64,000 bases of DNA from Ruminococcus flavefaciens (GTDB taxonomy: Bacteria > Bacillota > Clostridia > Oscillospirales > Ruminococcaceae): NCBI RefSeq assembly GCF_900143025.1, contig NZ_FRCT01000006.1, positions 189,083 to 253,082 on the forward strand. Direction: 5' to 3'. Below, piece after piece: positions 51,324-58,863 of this stretch. Position 1 is the first letter of the stretch. Each line of letters starts with the position of its first letter. The notes under the pieces are model-generated. The model saw only the letters and a program-made list of their open reading frames with translations, did no database searches and was not told the DNA's origin. The position numbers and the translations under genes were made by a program.

Positions 51324-51698
51324 TTATTCCCCTCCGTTTACAAGGTCGAGCAATTCGTGAAGCTCCTCCATTGAGACGCCTGCCTTGCGCGCCGTATCGC
51401 CTGCCTCCATGAGCAGGGATTCTATACGCTTGATCTGCTCCTCCCGGTAAAGCTCCAGATTCTGCGCCTTGACGAATGAGCCTTTACCCGTGTAGCTTTC
51501 AATAAAGCCGTCACGTTCAAGCTCCTCATAGGCACGCTTCGTTGTCATGAAGCTGATACGGAGTTCTGTTGCCAGAATGCGCATAGAGGGCAGAGCTTCG
51601 CCCTCTTTCAGCTTTCCCTCCAGTATCAGCGTTTTGATCTGGTTTGCGATCTGCAAATAGATCGGCTCACCCGATGCGTTGCTGATGTTGATATTCAT
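51324..51698 (-). CDS. GntR family regulator, YtrA type
   Basis: This 124-residue regulator starts at 51698 (MNINISNASGEPIYLQI, the usual YtrA start), with GGAG 12 bases upstream. The winged helix runs GEALPSMRILATELRISFMT, then AYEELERDGFIESYTGKGSF. The C-terminal part is only about 45 residues, as in the YtrA subfamily, and is not a ligand-binding FadR/HutC domain. It is first in its operon and a palindromic operator overlaps its promoter, so autoregulation is expected. Confidence 0.92.
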   Translation of the reverse strand: MNINISNASGEPIYLQIANQIKTLILEGKLKEGEALPSMRILATELRISFMTTKRAYEELERDGFIESYTGKGSFVKAQNLELYREEQIKRIESLLMEAGDTARKAGVSMEELHELLDLVNGGE

Positions 51699-51761
51699 AA
51701 TTCGTGTACACTCCTTCGGGGTCAAGGCTCTCACAGCATTTGCAACTACCGTTAAAGTCTA

Positions 51762-51788
51762 AATTGTATAACCTCTATGTATACAATT
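51762..51788. promoter_or_regulatory. Candidate GntR operator
   Basis: AATTGTATA (51762-51770) and TATACAATT (51780-51788) form a perfect 9-bp inverted repeat with a 9-base gap. The right arm overlaps the -10 element of the GntR-ABC promoter, which suits repression by the YtrA-type protein. Confidence 0.75.
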
Positions 51789-51814
51789 ATAGCAGGTACG
51801 TTACAGTTTGTCAA
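51786..51814 (-). promoter_or_regulatory. Promoter of the GntR-ABC operon
   Basis: On the minus strand TTGACA (51814-51809), 17 bases, TATAAT (51791-51786), both perfect. It is about 90 bases before the start codon. Confidence 0.9.
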
Positions 51815-51833
51815 GGGGGTTTTGGAAAATAAT

Positions 51834-51875
51834 AAAAAAACAGAAAGATACCTCTAAATGAAGTATCTTCCTGTT
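51834..51875 (-). terminator. Terminator of the pheS-pheT operon
   Basis: On the minus strand ACAGGAAGATAC and GTATCTTTCTGT pair, followed by TTTTTTTATT. Confidence 0.8.
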
Positions 51876-51927
51876 TGATTGTTATAGCCCACTGTATAGG
51901 TCTTTTATTATAGCTCTAAAACTTCTA

Positions 51928-51962
51928 TATTAGCGCAGACTTTTGTGCGCCCCTGCTTTTTT
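51928..51962. repeat. Family C-like palindrome in the pheT 3' region
   Basis: GCGCAGACTTTTGTGCGC followed by CCCTGCTTTTTTT has the GTGCGCCCCTGC ending also seen near 8810. Confidence 0.45.
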
Positions 51963-52007
51963 TATTTGTTATGCGGACGATCAATGCCCGTCCCTGAGCT
52001 GATATTC

Positions 52008-54464
52008 TCAGCCGCGAAGCTCTGCTCCGATAGCATTGAGAGCCTTCAGAACGCGCTTCATAGCACCGTCAGCCTGCTCGTCGGTGAGTGTACCCTCATG
52101 TGAACGCATGGAGATAGAGTAAGCGATACTCTTCTTGCCGTTCTTCTTCATATCGTCACTGCGGTATACATCGAAGAGAGTTACTTTTTCGAGTATCTTG
52201 CCAACTGCGCCCTTGATAGCCTTTTCAAGCTCTGCAACAGGCATATCCTCGTCAACAAGGAGACTGAGGTCACGGGTAGTTGCAGGGAACTTAGGCAGCG
52301 GCTGATATGTTATCTTGTCGGCAGCAGCCTCCATAAGCTCTGGGATATTGAGCTTTGCAATGTAGGTCTTTACGCCTATCTCGTAAGTTTCCTGTACATC
52401 AGGGTGAACTTCGCCCATGATACCGAGATACTTGCCGTCCTTTATGATAACTGCGCTTCTGCCTGGGTGGAGAGCGTACTTCTCGTCGAATTCATCGCAG
52501 TCATTTGCGCGGATATACTCAACGTCATCTATTTTGAGCTCTGCAAGGAGCTGTTCTACCATGCCCTTGAGGGTGTAGAAGTCAGCGTCACCGCCGTACA
52601 TACCGATAGTAAGTCTCTGAGGCTCGTCAGGGAGCGAATAGTTGTACTTGTGCTTCTGCTTGCCGTTGTTAGCGAGAGTATCGCCGTTGATAAATGGCTT
52701 CTCGACCTCAGCAGGGAGGTACTCCTTAGCTATCTCAAAGAGGCAAGCCTTGTCGTTGCGGTTGTTGTAGTTGAATGAGAGAACGTCCAGCATTGAAGGA
52801 ATAGTAGATGTTCTCATAACGCTTGTGTCCTCACCGAGAGGATTAACGATCTTTACGACCTTGCGGAGCTTGCTGTCAGCAGGGAGCTTTATCTTGTCGA
52901 AATACTTAGGAGATACGAAAGAGTAGGTAGCTATCTCATATCCGCCCAGAGAAACAGCAGCATTTCTGAGAGTACGTGCGAACTTCTGCTCCTCTGTGAA
53001 TTCAGCTCTTGCAACGCCGCGGAAATCAGTTGAAGGAATGTTGTTGTAACCGTAGATACGTGCAACTTCCTCTGCAACGTCAGCCTTGCAGCCGATATCT
53101 ATACGGAATGAAGGAGCGATGACCTTTCCGTTTTCGACCTTGAAATCAAGTCTTTCGAGGTATTTTATCATATCAGCCTCTGAGATATCAGTGCCGAGGA
53201 AATTGTTTATCCAATCAGCGCTGAAATCAACAGTAGCAGGAGTCTTGTCTGTGTAGTCGCAGTCAATTACAGTGTTGAGGACTTCGCCTGCGCCAAGCTC
53301 TTCAACAAGCTCAAAAGCACGCTTTAAACAGGTCATGGAGATAAGTCTGTCAACGCCCTTTTCATAGCGTGAGGAAGCATCTGATTTAAGGCGGAGAGCC
53401 TTAGATGTGCGTCTTACCTGAGTAGGCTCGAAGTAAGCAGACTCAAATACAACAGTAGTTGTATCGTCCATGATACCGCTGTATTCGCCGCCCATGATAC
53501 CTGCAACTGCAACAGGCTTCTTCTCATCGGCAATGACCAGCATATCCTCTGTGAGCTCGCGCTCAACGCCGTCAAGAGTCATTATCTTTTCGCCGTTCTT
53601 AGCGTTGCGGACATTGATATGTGCGCCCTCAACATAACGAAGGTCGAAAGCGTGCATAGGCTGACCGTATTCCAGCATTACGTAGTTTGTGATATCAACG
53701 AAATTATTGATAGGACGAACGCCGCTTGCACGAAGTCTTTCTCTCATCCAGCGAGGTGAAGGACCTATCTTTACGTTCTTAACGATACCTGCGCAGTATC
53801 TCTGACACTTTTCTGTATTGATGATATCCACTTTGAGCATTGAGTTGATATCACCGTCAACGCCCTTGAATTCGGGAGCTTTAACCTTTAACTCTGTGCC
53901 GTAGGTAGCGGCAGTCTCTCTTGCAAGACCGATAACGCTGAGACAGTCGGGACGGTTCGATGTAATCTCGAACTCAACGGAAGTATCGTCCAGACCGATA
54001 GCAGTGTGGATATCCTCGCCAAGCTTGCAGTCCTCCTCGATGACGAAAACGCCCTCGGGGTCTGCGTAAGGGAAGTCGTGAGCTGTGAGACCGAGAGTAT
54101 CGAGTCCGCAGAACATACCGAAACTCTCAACGCCGCGCATCTTGCACTTCTTTATCTTGCCCTCGGGGAGTACAGCTCCGTCAAGAGCAACAGGAACGAG
54201 GTCGCCCTCCTTGACGTTCTTAGCGTTTGTAACTATCTGTATAGGAGCATCTGCACCGATGTCTACCTGACAAACGAACAGAGCGTCTGCATTTTCGTGA
54301 GGACCTTTAGAGAGTATCTTACCAACTACTACGTTGGAGATATTACTTCCCTCTTTTTCATAGCATTCTACCTTTGAGCCGCTCATGGTGAGGGCATGGC
54401 AGAAATCCTTTATAGGCATATCGGCTTTTACATAGTCGCCGAGCCATTTCATTGATAAATTCAT
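52008..54464 (-). CDS. pheT: Phenylalanyl-tRNA synthetase beta subunit
   Basis: This 818-residue beta subunit is complete: N-terminal EMAP-like tRNA-binding domain (about 38-150), B3/B4 editing domain (about 210-385, YGQPMHAFDLRYVEGAHINV), B5 domain (about 405-475), catalytic-like core, and a C-terminal FDX-ACB anticodon-binding domain (FPATTRDLSLLVDEDMPVAE). It pairs with PheS as an alpha2-beta2 enzyme. It normally follows pheS directly; here a 170-residue membrane protein gene intervenes. Confidence 0.96.
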   Translation of the reverse strand: MNLSMKWLGDYVKADMPIKDFCHALTMSGSKVECYEKEGSNISNVVVGKILSKGPHENADALFVCQVDIGADAPIQIVTNAKNVKEGDLVPVALDGAVLPEGKIKKCKMRGVESFGMFCGLDTLGLTAHDFPYADPEGVFVIEEDCKLGEDIHTAIGLDDTSVEFEITSNRPDCLSVIGLARETAATYGTELKVKAPEFKGVDGDINSMLKVDIINTEKCQRYCAGIVKNVKIGPSPRWMRERLRASGVRPINNFVDITNYVMLEYGQPMHAFDLRYVEGAHINVRNAKNGEKIMTLDGVERELTEDMLVIADEKKPVAVAGIMGGEYSGIMDDTTTVVFESAYFEPTQVRRTSKALRLKSDASSRYEKGVDRLISMTCLKRAFELVEELGAGEVLNTVIDCDYTDKTPATVDFSADWINNFLGTDISEADMIKYLERLDFKVENGKVIAPSFRIDIGCKADVAEEVARIYGYNNIPSTDFRGVARAEFTEEQKFARTLRNAAVSLGGYEIATYSFVSPKYFDKIKLPADSKLRKVVKIVNPLGEDTSVMRTSTIPSMLDVLSFNYNNRNDKACLFEIAKEYLPAEVEKPFINGDTLANNGKQKHKYNYSLPDEPQRLTIGMYGGDADFYTLKGMVEQLLAELKIDDVEYIRANDCDEFDEKYALHPGRSAVIIKDGKYLGIMGEVHPDVQETYEIGVKTYIAKLNIPELMEAAADKITYQPLPKFPATTRDLSLLVDEDMPVAELEKAIKGAVGKILEKVTLFDVYRSDDMKKNGKKSIAYSISMRSHEGTLTDEQADGAMKRVLKALNAIGAELRG

Positions 54465-54506
54465 ATCATCGATTTCCTTTCGTATATTTTACTCCGTGAC
54501 GCAGTA

Positions 54507-55019
54507 TCAGCGTCCTCTGTAGCGCTCCTTTACTTCTGAAAGGAACTGTTCCATTTCGATGTGGAGACTGTCGCGCTCAAATTTATCGGACATTATCACA
54601 TAGGCGTGATTGCCGTTTACATGGGTAAAGTCTATATTATAGTTGAAGCCTGCTGTTCTTCTCTGACCTGTGTAGTCCCTCATGGACATTATATCGTTGG
54701 TTCTCCACACAGCGCCGTTATTCATGAACAGCGTGTATTCCTCGTCGGCATAAATTCCGCCCTCGTATCTTATAGGGCAGCTGTTCTTCCATGCAGTGAG
54801 CTCGCTTTTATTTTTAAGTCCCAGCTTTTTGCACATGGAGGAGCTTCCTGTCACCAGCTTTACAGCATAGAATGCTGCTGCGGCTGCGGCGAATATACAT
54901 AATATGATGATAAGTGCGCCCAGCTTTTCACCGTTTTCCATAGACCACAACATTTTTATCACACCGCCGACTGTCAGGAGGATCAATATGGAATACTGAC
55001 CTATCTGCTTTTTGTCCAT
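54507..55019 (-). CDS. Uncharacterised membrane protein between pheS and pheT
   Basis: This 170-residue protein has two N-terminal membrane helices (YSILILLTVGGVIKMLW and LGALIIILCIFAAAAAAFY), followed by a soluble domain of about 110 residues containing WRTNDIMSMRDYTGQRRTAG and HVNGNHAYVIMSDKFERD. It starts 2 bases after pheS and ends 42 bases before pheT, so it belongs to the Phe T-box transcript. I recognise no family. A role in translation is not implied by its sequence. Confidence 0.7.
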   Translation of the reverse strand: MDKKQIGQYSILILLTVGGVIKMLWSMENGEKLGALIIILCIFAAAAAAFYAVKLVTGSSSMCKKLGLKNKSELTAWKNSCPIRYEGGIYADEEYTLFMNNGAVWRTNDIMSMRDYTGQRRTAGFNYNIDFTHVNGNHAYVIMSDKFERDSLHIEMEQFLSEVKERYRGR

Positions 55020-55021
55020 GA

Positions 55022-56050
55022 TCAGAACTGCTTCAAAAATCTCACATCGTTCTCATAGAGGAGACGGAGGTCGTTGATATCGTAGCGTCCCATAACCATA
55101 CGCTCAAGTCCGAGACCGAATGCAAAGCCTGAATATTCCTCAGGATCTATGCCGCAGTTCTCCAGCACCTTAGGGTGTACCATGCCTGCGCCGAGAAGCT
55201 CGATATATCCCTCGTCCTTACACATTGAACAGCCCTTTCCGCCGCAGTTGAAGCAGCTTATGTCTACCTCGCAGCTTGGCTCGGTGAATGGGAAGTGGTG
55301 AGGACGGAAACGGAGCTTGCAGTCGTTGCCGTAGAGCTTTTTCATAAGCATTTCAAGAGTGCCCTTGAGGTCGCTCATTGTGATGCCCTTGTCAACTACG
55401 AGGCCCTCTATCTGGTGGAAAAGAGGGGAGTGAGTAGCGTCAACAGCGTCCGAACGGAAAACTCGACCCGGTGAGATGATACGGATAGGTGGCTTTTGGT
55501 TCTCCATAACGTGTACCTGTACGGAAGATGTCTGGGTACGGAGAAGTACAGACTCGTTTGTGCCCTCGATATAGAATGTATCCTGAGTATCTCTTGCAGG
55601 GTGATCCGGCGGGAGATTAAGAGCCTCGAAAACATGGTAATCGTCGTCGATCTCGGGACCGTCGGCGATATTGAAGCCCATGCCGATGAATATTTCTCTT
55701 ATCTCGTTCTCCACCTTGGTAAGTGGGTGGAGCTTGCCGAAAGGAGCGTGCTTGCCGGGGAGAGTAATGTCGATCTTTTCCTCTGCAAGCTTAGCAGCCT
55801 GTGCGTTTGCTTTAAGTGATGAGAGCTTGCTGTTGAGAGCATCTTCGATATCTGCTCTTACCTTGTTTGCAAGCTGACCGATAACAGGTCTTTCTTCTGC
55901 GGAGAGCTTCCCCATCTGTTTAAGGATAGCTGTGAGCTCACCTTTTTTTCCGAGGAACTTTATCCTCAGGTCGTCCAGTGCCTTGATCTCTGTGCAGGCA
56001 TTAAGCTCTTGCTTAGCCAGTGCTTCGATCTTTTCAAGCTGTTCTTTCAT
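55022..56050 (-). CDS. pheS: Phenylalanyl-tRNA synthetase alpha subunit
   Basis: This 342-residue subunit has an N-terminal coiled coil (about 1-90) that binds tRNA. The class II core has motif 2 PGRVFRSDAVDATHSPLFHQ, the family insertion with a Cys cluster CFNCGGKGCSMC, and motif 3 FAFGLGLERMVMGRYDI. The length is standard. The leader upstream has Phe T-box features, so expression should rise when tRNA-Phe is uncharged. GAGGTGAAAT precedes the start. Confidence 0.96.
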   Translation of the reverse strand: MKEQLEKIEALAKQELNACTEIKALDDLRIKFLGKKGELTAILKQMGKLSAEERPVIGQLANKVRADIEDALNSKLSSLKANAQAAKLAEEKIDITLPGKHAPFGKLHPLTKVENEIREIFIGMGFNIADGPEIDDDYHVFEALNLPPDHPARDTQDTFYIEGTNESVLLRTQTSSVQVHVMENQKPPIRIISPGRVFRSDAVDATHSPLFHQIEGLVVDKGITMSDLKGTLEMLMKKLYGNDCKLRFRPHHFPFTEPSCEVDISCFNCGGKGCSMCKDEGYIELLGAGMVHPKVLENCGIDPEEYSGFAFGLGLERMVMGRYDINDLRLLYENDVRFLKQF

Positions 56051-56068
56051 TATTTCACCTCATAAAAT

Positions 56069-56092
56069 TTAAATTAGGAGTTCGGAATTAAA
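56069..56092. repeat. Family A-like repeat fragment
   Basis: AAATTAGGAGTTCGGAATTA lies between the pheS start and the T-box terminator and resembles the repeats near dapA. Confidence 0.35.
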
Positions 56093-56113
56093 AAAAGTCC
56101 TGTCCAACAGGAC
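56090..56113 (-). terminator. T-box terminator before pheS
   Basis: On the minus strand GTCCTGT, TGG, ACAGGAC, then TTTTTTT. Confidence 0.85.
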
Positions 56114-56400
56114 AAGACTTACCTTGCTTTTATACCACCCATTGTCAGGAGAGCCGACACTCTCTTGTCTTTAACGCAGACCTACGTTACAGTCTACACA
56201 GGAAATGGAGCTTGAATATGTTCCACATGAGCCGCTCTCTTGAACTGCCCTCTTGGATAGCACACTCTTCGAGCTGCACCCCTTCAACCGTACCCCTCGT
56301 GAGTGAACTTCAGCCTGCTTAGTGACGGAACGCTCACACCTTGCCGCTCCTCTCTGATGACACTGTTACAGTCTTACTCTCTCAGTCAACGGGTTATAAG
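56090..56400 (-). ncRNA. T-box leader, phenylalanine specific
   Basis: On the minus strand stem I contains GAAGTTCACTCACGAG, which aligns with the Asn leader's GAATAACACTCCCGAG and puts TTC (Phe; plus-strand 56305-56307) at the specifier. The antiterminator side reads AATGGGTGGTATAAAAGC, a divergent T-box with bulge TGGT; the last U would pair with an A discriminator, as in tRNA-Phe. It then meets a terminator hairpin. The divergent T-box makes this less certain than the Asn leader, but both tRNA checks agree. Confidence 0.85.
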
Positions 56401-56403
56401 ACA

Positions 56404-56432
56404 ATTATATACGCTGTATTCAAAAAAATCAA
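56404..56432 (-). promoter_or_regulatory. Promoter of the pheS-pheT transcript
   Basis: On the minus strand TTGATT (56432-56427), 17 bases, TATAAT (56409-56404). Confidence 0.8.
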
Positions 56433-56511
56433 GCTTTTTTTTGAAAAAAATCATACTTACCGCAAACTTGTGAAAAAAAGATGAAGCATTTGAAAAAAAT
56501 GATACGATTTA

Positions 56512-56540
56512 TTGCATTCTGACTAAAAATGTGTTATTAT
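56512..56540 (+). promoter_or_regulatory. Promoter of the small membrane protein at 56582
   Basis: TTGCAT (56512-56517), 17 bases, TATTAT (56535-56540), about 40 bases before the start. Confidence 0.65.
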
Positions 56541-56581
56541 TAATATGTATCACTTTATAAATATTGAATGGAGATAATACA

Positions 56582-57106
56582 ATGGATAATTTTGCAGAAC
56601 AGCTCATTAAAAAGAACGAAACAAGCGCTGACAAGACCAGAAGAGTAATGCTTATCGTAGTAGGTGTACTGTTCACCATTTCGCTTGCAGCTCTTGCTGT
56701 GCTTCAGCTTAGCAACCCTCTTATAGCTTTGCTTGGATTTGCACTTGCTGCCGCCGCAGGCTACGGAACATACTATTTCGTTCAGAATACTTATGTGGAA
56801 TATGAGTATTCCTTTACCAACGGCGAACTTGATGTTGATAAGATAATCGCAAAGAAGAAAAGACGTGAGATGCTGTCAACGAATGTAAGACAGTTCACCG
56901 CATTCGGCAAATACAGCGACGATATTGAGGAAAGCGATGATATGACCATAATATTTGCAACGGATAATATCGCTTCACATGAGTATTATGCGGACTTCAA
57001 CGACGAGTCGGCAGGTTCGGCAAGACTGGTATTTGCTCCCGATGAGAGAATGCTTGAGAATATAACCAAATTTCTCCCTGCAAAGCTGAGGACAAAGCTT
57101 TCATGA
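56582..57106 (+). CDS. Small membrane protein, probably DUF6106 type
   Basis: This 174-residue protein starts at 56582 with TGGAG upstream (a TTG at 56564 is less likely). Two adjacent hydrophobic helices (VMLIVVGVLFTISLAALAVL and LIALLGFALAAAAGYGTYYF) are followed by a soluble domain with many Asp/Glu residues. Ruminococcaceae have similar small proteins of unknown role. Its last bases contain an ATGA in which the ATG is in frame with the next gene, though that frame stops after five codons. Confidence 0.75.
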   Translation: MDNFAEQLIKKNETSADKTRRVMLIVVGVLFTISLAALAVLQLSNPLIALLGFALAAAAGYGTYYFVQNTYVEYEYSFTNGELDVDKIIAKKKRREMLSTNVRQFTAFGKYSDDIEESDDMTIIFATDNIASHEYYADFNDESAGSARLVFAPDERMLENITKFLPAKLRTKLS

Positions 57107-57120
57107 CAGGAGCGAGATAA

Positions 57121-58830
57121 ATAGTCGGTAAAAAAGATAAAAGAGAGCTTATAATCGGGCTTATAGTTCTTATAGTCTATACAGGCGGACTTATATTCGT
57201 CAGCTGTTTCCATGAGCCGTGGTTTGATGAGACACAGGCGTGGCTGATAGCCAAAAGTGCATCATATAAGGAGCTTTTTACGTATGTCCCACATTATGAG
57301 GGACACCCACCGTTGTGGCATCTGCTGCTCGCACCTTTTGCAAAGAACGGTGCTCCCTTTGATATAACCTTAAAGACAATAAATATAATTTTCTGCACTT
57401 CGGCGATGGCTCTGCTGATATTCCGTTCGCCCTTTCCGAAGGCTGTAAGGTATATACTTCCCTTTACATATTTCTTTTTCTACCATTACGGAGTATACAG
57501 CCGCCCATATTCAATGACAATGCTTGCATTCATGCTTGCGGCTATATTCTACAAGGAACGCAACAGCAAGCCGTGGCGGTATATTTTTTCGCTTTTATTT
57601 ATATGCCTCACTACAGCCTATGGCTTGATGCTCTCAGGCGGACTTTGTCTTGTATGGACTTTTGAGATAATAGCCGAGCTCCATAAAGGAAAAAAGCTTG
57701 CTTTTTTCTGGAAGGACAAGAGGTTTTATTCTCTCTGCTTAATTCTCGCAGCAGCAGTCTGCATACTTCTTATGATAATCCCTGCTGATGATTGCTATTA
57801 CGGCGGTGTTGATAATTTGCGTCCACTCAAAGATGCTCTGCTCAGCTTAGAGGACTACGGTACTGTTCTTATACTTCCTGTTGAGAGCTGGAGCGGAATG
57901 CTTTTCGGCTTGAACGGCACAAAGGATTATCCCTCATTATATATTGCAGAGGCTGTAATAGGAGTGCTGATTTGGGCAGCATTGATAGCCGTAACACGAA
58001 AGAATAAGAAATTCCTTACATTCTTTGTGCCATACATCATTATGGCTGTATTTATGTCATTTCACTATATGTCGGCGCATCACATCGGTATAAGCTCACT
58101 TTTCCATGTATTCATATTCTGGATAATGGCAGAGCAGGAGGGCGGTATAAAGATACCAGAGTCCTTCGTGAAAATAAAGAACAGCTTCAGATCGCCTATG
58201 ATACGCAGTATAATTTACGGAGCAAGCGGCATAATATGTCTTATGCCTGTTGTCTACAGCATCGGAGCATCTTATTTTGATATAAGAGGCGAGTGCGGAA
58301 CAAGCAAGATCGCTGAGATAATAAAGAAAAATCATCTTGAGGATAAGAAGATACTGGTGCAATGGTCGGTCAAATACGAGGAAAAGGGCGATAATCTTTT
58401 CAAGGTGCTGGAAATGCCCTCCGAACATGGAAAGGTCCTGGAAAACAGGACATACCTCATTGCGGATCCTGTTATGATACTTCCTTATTTCGACAGAAAT
58501 ATATTTATGAACTTCAATGTGGACTGTCCCGATGATCTTTATATGCATTACAAATATAAAGAGGACGTACAGGCAGCATTTGCAAAATGGCGGGAGAAGG
58601 GGCTTCCTGATTTCATAGTAGATTACTGTCCTCTGGATGAGGTATATGATGAAGAAACACTTGAAGGTGTAAGGTATCTTCCTGTGTATAAGCTTGAATA
58701 CAATATATTCTTTAAGCTTGATTTCAATATATGCTATGAGCGCTTTTACATACGTGAGGATCTGCTTCCGGAATATCCTCAGTTCAAATGGATAGACGAT
58801 CCGAGCGGAAAGGTTTACAAAAGAAAATGA
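57121..58830 (+). CDS. GT-C-type membrane glycosyltransferase-like protein with apparent ATA start
   Basis: About 569 residues with 10 or so membrane helices. The first luminal loop has FHEPWFDETQAWLI and, 30 residues on, EGHPPLWHLLL; an acidic motif near helix 1 and HPPLW are typical of GT-C/GT39-like proteins. Those motifs lie upstream of the first ordinary start codon (TTG 57313). Going back, the frame is blocked by TAA at 57118-57120, and the codon after it is ATA (57121), 8 bases beyond AGGAG. So either ATA is used, ATG was mutated to ATA, or ATG 57103 is followed by a nonsense codon. The protein C-terminus is soluble. Confidence 0.7.
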   Translation: MVGKKDKRELIIGLIVLIVYTGGLIFVSCFHEPWFDETQAWLIAKSASYKELFTYVPHYEGHPPLWHLLLAPFAKNGAPFDITLKTINIIFCTSAMALLIFRSPFPKAVRYILPFTYFFFYHYGVYSRPYSMTMLAFMLAAIFYKERNSKPWRYIFSLLFICLTTAYGLMLSGGLCLVWTFEIIAELHKGKKLAFFWKDKRFYSLCLILAAAVCILLMIIPADDCYYGGVDNLRPLKDALLSLEDYGTVLILPVESWSGMLFGLNGTKDYPSLYIAEAVIGVLIWAALIAVTRKNKKFLTFFVPYIIMAVFMSFHYMSAHHIGISSLFHVFIFWIMAEQEGGIKIPESFVKIKNSFRSPMIRSIIYGASGIICLMPVVYSIGASYFDIRGECGTSKIAEIIKKNHLEDKKILVQWSVKYEEKGDNLFKVLEMPSEHGKVLENRTYLIADPVMILPYFDRNIFMNFNVDCPDDLYMHYKYKEDVQAAFAKWREKGLPDFIVDYCPLDEVYDEETLEGVRYLPVYKLEYNIFFKLDFNICYERFYIREDLLPEYPQFKWIDDPSGKVYKRK

Positions 58831-58863
58831 TAATAATTTAATGCTCGAAACGGAGGTTTAAAT

